From Balamuthia mandrillaris (taxonomy: Eukaryota; Discosea; Longamoebia; Balamuthiidae), in contig JAVKOQ010000096.1 in NCBI GenBank assembly GCA_031835245.1, forward strand, positions 116,946 to 180,945: a stretch of DNA of 64,000 bases, in the 5' to 3' direction. Shown here piece by piece: positions 12,701-22,700 of the stretch. The position numbers and the translations under genes were made by a program. The notes beneath the pieces were generated by a model. That model worked only from the letters and a program-made list of their open reading frames with translations, made no database searches and was not told the DNA's origin. Each line of letters starts with the position of its first letter. Position 1 is the first letter of the stretch.

Positions 12701-12804
12701 AAAACCAAACCCATCACAGCCAATTTTTGCTTGGTCCCATCCCAAATGTGCTGCAGGTCCCTGTAGGTTACCTTTCGGTCGCTTGGCATAGGCTTGTACG
12801 ACAT
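9764..12804 (-). CDS. C2-domain protein with permuted NlpC/P60-like region and PQG-rich tail
   Basis: Read on the minus strand the order is a C2 domain, a papain-like domain, then a low-complexity tail. The C2 part is seen as LKWGKQKQTTSVQKKTQQPVWN (in an exon starting at 12411), then TIELYKTKKLGSDVPFGHA and WLDLESRGKKEKAAGKIHV. C2 domains usually bind acidic phospholipids. Next comes FKTGDLIAYSGIGFLHSI and NYSHVGVVF, matching the His motif of YiiX/DUF830-type permuted NlpC/P60 enzymes. No clear Cys-Ser motif follows, so catalysis is doubtful. The tail has PQG, PPGY and QQ repeats and ends SSSDDSDYASD. The 5' end is uncertain: a candidate first exon is 12772-12804 (MSYKPMPSDRK), but I could not join it cleanly to the C2 exon. 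No definite function. Confidence 0.65.
12588..12668 (-). repeat. (GAA)n microsatellite
   Basis: About 27 GAA units (CTT on the sense strand of the C2-domain gene), in its 5' intron or leader. A shorter (GGA)n tract lies at about 12242-12282. Confidence 0.9.
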
Positions 12805-13041
12805 GGTTCGTTTTTATGTGTGTGGGCGTTGTTGTTGCAGCTCCTTCTTCTGTTTCTGTGTGTCTACGAAGAAGAATGAACTTTCTTTTTTTTGTTTTTG
12901 GGTTACATATGTATTGCACAATTTGGCCTCAAGCCTTGCTCGTCAACCGGAGATCTTTTCGGGTTTTCTATGAAAATTCGAAATTAGCCTATTTATATAT
13001 TACCCTATTAACCTGTCCAATCCCTTTTGCCCATGAATTCT

Positions 13042-13077
13042 TTCATGACGTCCTGGTAATATTCATGACGTCATGAA
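13042..13077. promoter_or_regulatory. Paired CRE/bZIP-type sites
   Basis: TGACGTCA lies at 13066-13073 inside a perfect 16-bp palindrome, TTCATGACGTCATGAA (13062-13077). A half-matching copy, TTCATGACGTCCTG, starts 20 bp earlier at 13042. TGACGTCA is the classical cAMP-response/bZIP octamer. The pair sits about 105 bp upstream of the GST-like start, in the 5' region shared with the C2-domain gene. Binding by a bZIP protein is inferred from the consensus only. Confidence 0.6.
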
Positions 13078-13179
13078 GTAATGAACAAAAAAGCAAAAAA
13101 AATAGGTCAGACAAAAGGGATTGGGGAGGACCGGTGCGTTCTCGCTTGTGGGGGGAAACGCGAAAGAAAAAGAGAGAAA

Positions 13180-13845
13180 ATGGATGCCTCCTCCTCTTCT
13201 TCCTCTTCTTCTTCTTCTTTGGTATTGTATGACCTTGCTGGAGAGGGAAACCTGCTCTTCAGTCCCAACTGTTGGCGCACCAGAGCGGCCTTGCTGTTGA
13301 AAGGTTTGGAGTTCAGGTTTGACTCTTCCTTCCATCCCTCTTTTTTTTTGTGTTGCCAGTGTTTGAAATCTTTTGCTGTCCAACCTTTTTTTTTTTTGCC
13401 TGGTCTGCTGACCAATGGATGTGATCAACAGCACCGAGAGCATAAAGTTCACCGAGATCAAAAGCAAAGTGTACGCAGCTCTGGGCGCCAAGGTCAATCC
13501 CAAGTGTGGCCAGGAAACCTTGCCTGTTCTCAAACATGGTGACAAGGTTAGAGACAGAACATTGCCCTCACTTTGATAATGGTCACTGACCTTTTTTTTA
13601 TAAAAATTCAATGTTGGCATGCATGGTAGGTTATTGTTGAAAGCTTTGATATCGGTACACACTCGCCTCCTGTTATTCCTCCTCCTCCTTCTCCTTCTCC
13701 TTCCTTGTAGCTTTACCTTCTATCTTCCCCAGCTGAATACCTAGAAGCTACATTTCCGGATCGGCCTAGTCTCTTCCTGAGTCCTCAGCTCAAAGAAGCT
13801 TGCCGTTATTTCAACTGGCAATGCGGGTATGCCGTTCTCTTTCAT

Positions 13846-13922
<77 letters not shown>

Positions 13923-13946
13923 TCACCTCTACCACTCACTCTCACT

Positions 13947-13999
<53 letters not shown>

Positions 14000-14515
14000 T
14001 CACTCTCTCACTCTCGCACTCTCTCACTCCCTCCCTTTTTCTGTTTATCTTGTTAACCATCAACACCAGCCAGCTTGCAGGTACCATCTTCATAACCTGT
14101 GCCAAGAACATCTATGATATCTTATGGGAGGACGATAAGGAGTACTTCAAGCGCAAGGTCAAAAGAGCAACAGGAGAGGATATGGAAGCCCTCCATGCCA
14201 AGAGAGACCAGTCAGCAAAGAGCGTCTGCCAGATGATAAACGGCTACAGCCGCTTTTTAGAAGAGGGTGGCAACAACTTTCTCTTTGGAGACAAGATGTG
14301 CTATGCTGACTGCGTGTTATTGGCGGTGCTCAAGTGGTTGGTCCTGGTCACCCCTGAGGGCGAGCATTGGCTTCACACCGAGGATGGTTTGCATCCTCGC
14401 TCGTCTGTTTGTTTGTCATTATGAAGAGCGACTTTTCGTATTTGCACTGACATCAAAAACAAAAGGCGCGTTAGAAAAGTGGTGGCAGCGAGTGCACGCC
14501 CAACTGCACCTGTAG
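13180..14515 (+). CDS. Glutathione S-transferase-fold protein (UstS/LigE-like)
   Basis: N-terminal thioredoxin-fold GST domain followed by an all-helical C-terminal domain. Visible parts: [20 protein letters not shown], where SPNCWRTR is the active-site loop of the UstS/etherase-like GST group; [14 protein letters not shown]; a [10 protein letters not shown] cis-Pro loop (Leu-Pro); and [19 protein letters not shown]. The C-terminal domain has [20 protein letters not shown], the usual GST capping motif region. Exon ends I could place: 13180-13316, 13432-13546, one starting near 13629, one starting near 13711, then from about 14080 and about 14467 to the stop. The start is the ATG just before a Ser run. 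A long CTCACT repeat fills the fourth intron. It likely conjugates glutathione to small molecules; the substrate cannot be predicted. Confidence 0.82.
13846..14029 (+). repeat. (CTCACT)n intronic satellite
   Basis: About 180 bp of CTCACT hexamers with some CTCTCACT variants, interrupted once near 13920-13935. It fills most of one intron of the GST-like gene and is pyrimidine-rich on the sense strand. Confidence 0.92.
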
Positions 14516-14962
14516 CTTGCTAAAAGCATTCTTGGTTCTATGGATGGGTGTGATGTTCCTCGCCATCAACGTTATCTTCCCTCTCGAGCAGTTTGTGTCT
14601 TTGTGGAGATGTCTTTTGAAAGACCCCCCTCCCTCCTTTTCGTTTCACGGCGACCCAAAACAACCTCCCAGTCTTACTCGTTTTTTTAGAGACCATTTTT
14701 TTTCCGAACGAGAAGAAGAATATACAGAACAAGGTGAAGTGCTGTTTTTTTTTCAAACCAATAATAAAGAAAAGAAGAAAGAAAAAAGAATCCTTATTGA
14801 CTACAACTGAACTTACAACCAAGGGTAATGATGAACATAACGACTTATACAAATAACCGCTTATACCTTTGTTGTTGCTGCTGCTGTTACATGTTACAAC
14901 TAATGAAGAGAGAAGGAAGAAGAGGAAAAACAAAAGAGCAGAAAAAAAGGAGAAAGGGTGCG
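14516..14962. other. Convergent 3' region between GST-like and bZIP genes
   Basis: 447 bp between two stop codons. It is A/T-rich with AATAAA (about 14760, plus strand) as a possible polyadenylation signal of the GST-like gene. Nothing else is recognised. Confidence 0.4.
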
Positions 14963-15930
14963 CTATTGAGGAACGCAAGTGGGATGATCTTCAACCGTGT
15001 AAGGCTGCCCGGAATCGCCGCCATGTTGCTGCTGTAGATGGGAAGAAGAAGAGGAAAGCTGGTTCATACCGTTGTTGTTGTTGTTGTTGTTGTTGTTGTT
15101 GCTTGACATTTGTTGTGGTGGTTGTTGTTGCGGAGAAGAAGGATAAGAACCATTACTGCCACCGCCACCGTTTGCATAGTTACTATGTTGTTGCTGTTGT
15201 TGCTGTTGTTGAGATGCTCCTCCTCCTTCTCCCCCTCTTGCTTCTCCAGCGCCACCAAACGTGTTGGGAAACTTGACGGCGTTCAACAAAAAGTCTCTCA
15301 TGGAGTTGAGCTGCTCCTTTATGACCTTGTTCTCCACCGTCAAAAGGTCGATGCGCGACGAGAGGGAGGCGTTCTGAGTGGACAAAGTCTTTGCCTCCTC
15401 TTCCAGCTGCACGATGTGCGCCCGCCGCCTCTTCCTAAACTCTCTGGCTGCTTTGCGGTTCTTCATCAGCCGCTTCTCCTTCTTGTCGGAGCCGTCCGCC
15501 TCCTCCTCCTCGCTTCCAATGTCGTCCTCATCAGAGTCCTCTGCGTTGGCCGCCTCCGTCTTTCTCCGTTTGCTTGCTGCCTGTTGTTTGCTTTGTGCTG
15601 CTGTACGTCCTCCACTTTCTCCACTTCCGGCCGCTGCTGTTCCTGCTTTACCACTTGGTTGTTGCTTGTTTTGATTATGCAGCTGCTCTTCCGTACTGTT
15701 TGTTTGGCTTTAGACGAAAAAAGATTGCGAGAGAGAGAGAGAGAGAGAGAGAGAACGAGAGAACGAGAGAACGAGAGAAGAGAGAAGAGAGAGAGAAAGA
15801 AGAAGAGAGAGAGAAGGAAGAGACGAGAGAACGAGAGAACGAGAGAACGAGAGAACGAGAGAAGAGAGAAGAGAGAGAGAGAGAGAAAGAGAACAGAGAG
15901 AGAGAGAGAAGAAAGAAGAGAACGAGAGAA

Positions 15931-16008
<78 letters not shown>

Positions 16009-16350
16009 AGAGAACGAGAGAACGAGAGAAGAGAGAAGAGAGAAGAGAGAGAGAGAAGAAAGAAGAGAACAAGACCTGCTTGCAAAACTTGGTTGTTGAG
16101 AAGGATAGTTGTGAGGGGAGGAAGAGGAATGGGAGTTGTTGTTGTTCGGAGAAGAGGAAGAAGACTTTGGGGGAGGCATGTAGTAGGAAGCCACCATGTC
16201 GGTGCCTTGCACGTATTTCTCCACACCGCCGTAGCCATTTCCTGGCGGGCGTCCTCGTTCGTTTGCTGTTCTTTGCGGTTGCTGCTGGTTGCGATCGCCC
16301 TGGCTGCCGCCGCCGCCATCACCCCCACCGCTCGAAGCTGGCCCCATCAT
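14963..16350 (-). CDS. bZIP transcription factor
   Basis: Two exons, 16076-16350 and 14963-15707, join in phase to 339 residues. The N-terminus is Gly/Asn/Gln-rich and disordered. A Lys/Arg stretch and an acidic run (DSDEDDIGSEEEEADGSD) precede the basic region MKNRKAAREFRKRRR. That fits N-x-x-A-A-x-x-(C/S)-R except that Phe replaces the usual Cys/Ser. A leucine zipper of about four heptads follows (LEEEAKTLSTQNASLSSRI, then LLTVENKVIKEQLN). The C-terminus has poly-Gln and poly-Asn runs. It should bind DNA as a dimer in the nucleus. A TGACGTCA palindrome lies about 3 kb away at 13062-13077. The intron is a ~340-bp CT-rich repeat on the sense strand. Confidence 0.93.
15729..16066 (-). repeat. 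GA/GAGAAC repeat tract filling the bZIP intron
   Basis: About 340 bp of GAGA, GAGAAC and AGAGAAG units (CT-rich on the sense strand). It makes up nearly the entire intron, so the long Ser-Leu and Arg-Glu open frames across it are artefacts. Confidence 0.93.
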
Positions 16351-17040
16351 TGTTTTCCCAACAGGATTAAAAAGAGAGAGAGACAGCGATCCCCCCCCCC
16401 CTTGTGTTACGCTACGCTTTCAACAAAAAAAACAACGAATGCCTTGCTCCCAAACAAAATAAATAAGGGGTGCGCTAGGGTTCTTTCTTTTTTGCAAACC
16501 CTAGAAAGAAAGAGAGCAGTGGCAGTGGCAGGGGAAGGGGGAAAAGACAAAAAAAAGAAGCAGAAAACGAAATGACAAGAGCAAAGCAATGTTCTACTTT
16601 GCTTTGGCCTTTGCTTTGGCCTTTGCTTTGGCCTTTGCTTGGCGTGCTACGTTGTTGTTGTTGTCGTTAGGGGCAACCCACCCACCTTCTCTTGCCACTT
16701 TGTGCAAAGCGCTGCGTCATCATTCGCCGAACTTTTTCCATTTTTGGTGAAGTATCATGGATTGATCATGTGTTGATCGGATGCCAATGGGAAATCGAAC
16801 CAGAGCGATCGGTGAAACTTGAAATTCGATGATCTAACCCTAACCTAGGGTTTAGGTATGGGAACCCTCATCAAGAATGGACCAATGGGAGAGCAGTTTC
16901 TTATCTGGCCATACTTAATTTGGTAAACGGGAGTGGACGGTTCGAAAAAGAAGATAGACGATACAAAGGAGAGTTCACGTTTTACGCTTAAGCGGGGGAT
17001 ATAGAGAAGTATAAGGCATGTCAATAGCGGAGGCTGCGGT
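16351..17040. promoter_or_regulatory. Divergent 5' region: bZIP / glycosyltransferase, with telo-box-like motifs and 12-bp repeat
   Basis: No gene is seen in these 690 bp. CTAGGGTT (16475-16482) and AAACCCTAG (16496-16504) form an inverted telo-box pair. A second head-to-head pair, CTAACCCTAA/TAGGGTTTAGG, spans 16834-16856. A TTTGCTTTGGCC 12-mer is repeated about 3.5 times at 16598-16640. Telo-box motifs mark growth-related promoters in plants; a similar role here is conjecture. Confidence 0.45.
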
Positions 17041-19613
17041 ATGACAGCGAAGTTGACCGTCACCGCTCAACATCTGTCTACAGCTCAAAGCTCAGAAAGA
17101 AGAGGTGCTACGCGGTCAATCACTCGGCCCGAAGAAAGAAGGCGAAAAGTGGAACTCATAGGTGGCTCATCTGCTCACCCCATGCGTAGAGAAATAATAT
17201 TTTTATCTCTTATTGGGGTGGGAATCGCCTGTTGTTTACCTTTGTTTGGCGGTGAGCTGAAAGCGCTTCGGTGGTCGCTGCCTGGACAAACGGACAAAGG
17301 TGAAGAAAAGCACCTAGATAAGTTTTCAACAACCCTTCCGGTTGTGCCTGTTGAACGGCCAGTTAACAAAAGCGAGTACCGGTTTTGGAAGACGTCCTTT
17401 CAGCCTTCCAATCAGACTAAGCACTTGTTAAGGCTTGGTAAGCGCTCTTCAACTTTTGATTTTTTCTTAACGCCATACATTAATGCATTAATTGGTGTGA
17501 CAGAGGAACAAAGCGGTAAACGGGTGGAAAACCACTTCATTGGGCGGGTACAAGGCAAAAGCCAAGAATGGGATTCAAACACAGTGGTTGTACCGATGGA
17601 CGCCTTCCTTTGGGCACGCAAGGTCGCAAGAAGCGCCAAAGTATCTCTCCGCGATTCCCTGGTGATTGTTGGCTCTTTGTGGGATGGTTTCTTAGACTAT
17701 GCAAAGGAGGTAAGGGAGCTTCGCCAAATGGAAGAAGAAGCAGGGACAGTGTTCATCGTGTGGCACTCCCATCCTGCTTCTAAGGGACAATGTAACCACT
17801 CTTTTCGAAAGATTGCCCTTCCTGCGCTTGGTGTGTACCTTCTGGACTCAAACTGTTTTCCTCGTACGTTGCTTGTTTCTTTTCATAGCTTTAGTCATTT
17901 TTTTTTTTCGCTCACGCTTGTTCTCTTTGCGTTGTTCGAACAGCTGTTCAGCTGTTGGCGTTGATAGAGATTGCTGATACCTACATTGCGGTGGAAGGGG
18001 AAGGGGCCAAAAGCTCAGCTGGTGTGGAGACGGCAACCCTTGTCCTGCTCCCACGGGAGGTTTCTTCAAGCTCTACTCACACTAATGCGGCTACCAGCGA
18101 ACTTCTTGTGGATGACGAGGAGGACGACGGCGAAGGAAGTCAGTCAAGGAGAAAAGAGAACAGTGAAATTAGAGAGGCAGAGAGTGAAAGGAAGAGTAAC
18201 GAGGAAGAAGCAAAGAAAAGGAGAAACAAAGCAGGGTTGTGGATACAATGGATGGAGAGGTACGCTACTACCGCCTTAGCCCGAATTACTTTGGAAGTAA
18301 TGAAGGAGGAGCGGGTGGACATCATCTTCGAGAGCTACCTAAACCCGTTGATGGGCTACGGCAGTTCGGCTGAGGACATGGCCCTCTCATTGGCACAGGC
18401 AGGCCTGACCGTTCGTTACGCTGAACTTGACCTGCATAAGCTGTACCAGTGGGAAAAAGTAATCAAGCCAGAGGTATGCCAGCCACCCAGCCCAAACGCT
18501 TTACTACATCCGAACTGCTAACCAAAACAATAACAATGAAACGCACAGACAAAGGAACTGTTGGCAAGAACCGGCCTCAGCGACTGTTATTTGGGCTACT
18601 TTGTACCACATGACTGGCCGGGCAACGTCGTGCCAAGACTAGCCCGCAAGGCCAAATACTCCATTATTTATACTACCTTTGAAACCACCAAGGTCCCCTC
18701 CGACTGGGTCGAGGTAATCCGCTCTCTGTCTCTATCCCCTTGCCTCTCCGCTGCTCTTATATTCTTGTGGTACACAGATAATAAACAGATATGACGAGCT
18801 GGTGGTATCCTGTGAGACCATACGAAAGGCATTCGTCGAGACCGGAGTGACCATCCCGACCAGCGTGGTGCCTTTGGGCGTCAATACGGAAGACTGGCCG
18901 GCTCTCACCCGAACAGAGTTCTTCCCATTCCGCTTCCTCCTCTTTGCAGATGGGGCGTGGAACAACCATCGCAAGAACTATCAGCTGGTCTACGATGCCT
19001 TCCTCCAGGAGTACGCCAACGACTCCTCCGTGGAGCTCCATCTCAAGCTGACCACCAAAACCAGCGAGCTGGAGGCCATCCAACGCACCGCACCGAGCAA
19101 CGTCTATTTCTACGAGGAGCGGCTCGCCCAGAGGAAGCTCCTCACCCTCATGAAGAAGACGCATTGCCTGGTGTTCCCTTCGAGGGGTGAGGGCTTTGGA
19201 CTTCCTCCAAGAGAGGCTATGGCCACCGGCATGCCCGTCATTCTTGCTGGTTTTGCAGGTCTGGAGAGCATCGCTCAAGAAGAGTTTGCGTTTCCTCTTG
19301 AATGGTTAGTTGTTCTTTCCATCCGCTCCTGCTGTCGCTGTCTTTTGCGTTAACAATAACCCAAAGGGAGTGGACCAGAGCTGTTGGCTATGACGGGTGG
19401 AGAGTGTTCAACAAGGAATCAGATGACTTTGGATGGTGGGCTGAGATAGACATGACCTCCTTGCGGCAGCGCATGCGGCAAGCCTCCAGCAACCCCAGAG
19501 CCACCCTTCGCAAGGGCAGAGCTGCCGCCAAGTACATCAGGGAGCACGAAGTTTATGAGCACACTGCACGCCTCCTCATTCAGCTCTATCATGGCTGGTT
19601 GCCTTCTCCTTGA
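17041..19613 (+). CDS. Membrane-anchored GT-B glycosyltransferase (GT4-like)
   Basis: A single hydrophobic segment (REIIFLSLIGVGIACCLPLF, about residues 50-69) near the N-terminus suggests a type II Golgi/ER protein with a lumenal catalytic domain. The C-terminal half has the GT-B nucleotide-sugar signature: FLLFADGAWNNHRKN, a segment ending THCLVFPSRGEGFGLPPREA, then MATGMPVI. This contains the E-x7-E-type pair of family GT4. A charged linker (DDEEDDGEGSQSRRKEN) interrupts the N-terminal half. Introns lie at about 17863-17942, 18474-18550, 18715-18778 and 19304-19366; exon phases agree. The first ATG is at 17041; an alternative at 17182, just before the hydrophobic segment, would also work. 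It converges on the kinase gene (132 bp between stops). Donor and acceptor are unknown. Confidence 0.82.
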
Positions 19614-19684
19614 AACCAAGCAAAAAGTACTATAAAGATAAAAAGATCTTTTCTGTAACATTCCTTTTCTTTATCATTAGTTGT

Positions 19685-19688
<4 letters not shown>

Positions 19689-19718
<30 letters not shown>
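19689..19718. repeat. (GA)n tract in a convergent 3' gap
   Basis: About 15 GA units between the glycosyltransferase stop and the kinase stop. Confidence 0.85.
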
Positions 19719-19720
<2 letters not shown>

Positions 19721-19745
19721 CGAAAAGATAAAGGGGTCCCTTCTT

Positions 19746-22700
19746 TTAAAACTGTACTTCCTGATAACCAACGGCCTGTATTTTAGGATCCACAAGGACA
19801 GCAAACATGGCCTCATACTTTGAGCCAGGACAGGGTCGCTTTAGGTAGAGTTCCTTGCGGTACCTCTGCATTAGCTCGTCTAGGCTGTCGCATTCTACTT
19901 TGCCTATAGCGTACTTGCTTCCTGGCCTGTGGGTTATCCTGTAGTGCTTCAGCTGTGCCTTCTTGTTAAGCACCGTTAGGGCGTAGCCACCGGCTTCAGA
20001 GCTGCTGAAACGCAGCAGGAATGTTCCCTTTTTCTGGTTGACGATTGCTTTCTCAGCTTCCCCAGAGGAGATTGGGCCATGGAAGAACCTGTTTGTTTAC
20101 GGAAAGATAACGATCAGCAAGTTCCTTCTCTTCTCTCGTTCTCTCTTCTCTCTACTATGGGTCCACAGGCAACAAACAACGTACGCTTTTTTCAGCAGAT
20201 CGTGAATCTACAACAAAAAAGATGTGAAAGTTAGAATAAACAAAGCCAGAAGGACTGAGAGAAAGTGATTCATAATACCCTATTAAGTATACCCTGCTCT
20301 TTCAAAGGCCCAAACCATTCCAACATCTTTGAAAAGTTCTCAATTGTAACTTGGTCGTCACCATCAGGGCACGTTACAGCCTTTAGGCATTGGAAGTAAA
20401 TATCAGTGGGGTCGTTAGGCGGAGTGATGTTGGTGGTTTGACAAAAGGCCATCGCAAAATCCTTCCATGATACCACCCACTTGCCAAGAAAGCGAGAACG
20501 CCACAAAGCACGACCAACAGTGTCGTTGATGACACCATCCACAATGATTTCGTCGAATCGGGGGATGAGTTCCTCGAAGCTGGGTCGCTTCTCGGGCTCT
20601 GGATGCCAGCAGGCGTTGACAAGGTCACGAAGGCTCTGTGGAATACTTTTCGGTAGAGGAGGGCGTTTGTGCTCTAAACAAACGGCCTCCACCAAGTCAA
20701 CCAGACTCTCAATTTCTTGCCAAGGGTCTTGGCCGCAGAGCAACTCCCAAAGAACGATACCAAAGCTGTACACGTCTGCTTTTTCATCATATTCTTTGTT
20801 CATAAGTACTTCGGGAGCCTATTATGTTTGAGATTGTGCAAATATAAATAACAGAGATGAGAACAGAACTAGTACTGCCAAAAACACTTCTGACGTACCA
20901 TCCAGAGCGGTGTTCCTATAGGTCCGTGCTTTTCTTTCTTCTCTGCGGCGTCTTTCTTAACCACAGAAAGACCAAAGTCAGCCACTTTCACGGTCCAATT
21001 ACGGTCCACCTAAACGAGAATTGGAGTTAGTACATGCTGCGTAGAAAGAGAAACACAAAGAAAGGAATAACGTGCCAACAAGTTAGCTGCCTTAAGATCC
21101 AAATGCAGGAACTGAGGCTTGGAGCGATGCAGCCAATTAACACCCAAAGCGGCGTCCTTGGCGAATATCATTTTGCGCTTGAAGCTAAGGTTAACTTCGG
21201 GCTTACGGAGCAGATCGTAAACACTGCCTCTTGGCATCAATTCTGTGACAATAAGCAAATTACCAGGCCGTGTGCAGGCTCCCATGAAAAGTAGTACGTT
21301 AGGATGTCGCAGAGTGCTGCATATGATATCGTTAGAATTCCAGAAAAATAATAAATTAGAGAAAAGGGGGAACATTGCACCTCATTATAGCGACCTCCTT
21401 TCTAAAGTCTTCGAGAGTTTTGTCGTCGAACTTTTGGGTGGAGAGCTTTTTCACGGCCACTTCTTTACCATGCCATTCAGCCTTGAAGACCGTGCCAAAG
21501 CTGCCAGTGCCCAGCGAATTGCCGGGGCTCTTGATTTCGTCGGGGTCGATCTCCCATCGGGCCAGCCCCGTGGGGTCCTGCTCGGCTTCTATGATGCGAG
21601 CACCTCTCCGCTCGGAACCAGCGATGCTGGCGGGAGCGCCTGCCTGGCCAGCCACAGTAGTGAGCATGGTGTTTGTGCCCAGCACCGATTTGTCAAACTG
21701 AAAGCCACTTGCCGAGGGCGCGGCCAAAGTGGAATGGAACTGTTGGGTGGTGGTCATGACGGTTCCACCAGGAACCAAAGGGGTGGCTGCTGAGGTGAGC
21801 GTGCATGCCTTCAGGGAGAGCTTGTATATGCAGATGCAGTGATCATAGGAACCAGACCAGGCCATCCAGCAAGAATTCTTTTGGGTGTAGACTGGCAAAC
21901 AGGTAGATACCGAGTCAGCATGGTAACCGGAGAGCTTGCAGATAGGTTTGCCGGTGGAGCTGTCCCACAGGCACATGGTTTTGTCCCACGAGCAACTCCA
22001 GACATAGGAACCAAACGACACCAACGAAAAGACGTATCCTTTGTGCTCTTTGCCCGAGCCTTCCTTCTCAAAGGTCTATTGTTTGAAATAAAACATATCG
22101 CGACAAGCCTCATCGTTAATACATGCACGTGAGAGAGAGAGAGAGAGAGGAGAGCTTGGGACAAAACGAAAGGAAAAATGAGGAAATAAAACCTTGGGGT
22201 TCCAAATACAGATGCTGTGATCATCGGACGCGCTCCACACCTTGGAGTCGGTCACAAGTAGAGCGTTGACCTTGCGTGTATGACCCTCCAATTCTTTCAC
22301 CAATTTGAGCTGTTTGGCATGCCATACACGTATCTTCTTGTCAGTGCATCCGCACCACACGTACTTTCCATCGCTGGCCATGGTTAATATGTACGCCTCA
22401 CTTGGCAACTCTTTCTTAAGTTCTAATGTCTGTTTTTAAAAACCCAAAATTTGGAAAAAGCATTAGTGAGAAGTCTTTGCAAACAAAGAAACGACCAAAA
22501 ACAGAGATAAGGAATACCTTGGCATCGAAAATTTTGATGGTATCCTTGCAGCCACACCACACTTCTTTGCCAGCAACCAGCACCACGGAAAAGTGAGGGC
22601 CTTGCTCTTCCTTCAACAAGGTACCTCGCTCGTCACGAATCTGCAAGGAACGTTCGGAGCCGCTCCACATGTTTGTACCGATGCTTTTGATGCAAAGAAT

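Noticed and set aside
12461-12919. Poly-Glu/poly-Ser open frames near a GAA repeat
   Set aside because: Microsatellite translation; no homology-like blocks.
15574-16575. Long Arg/Glu-rich and Ser/Leu-rich open frames on both strands
   Set aside because: They are translations of a GA-type repeat inside the bZIP intron and end without conserved sequence.
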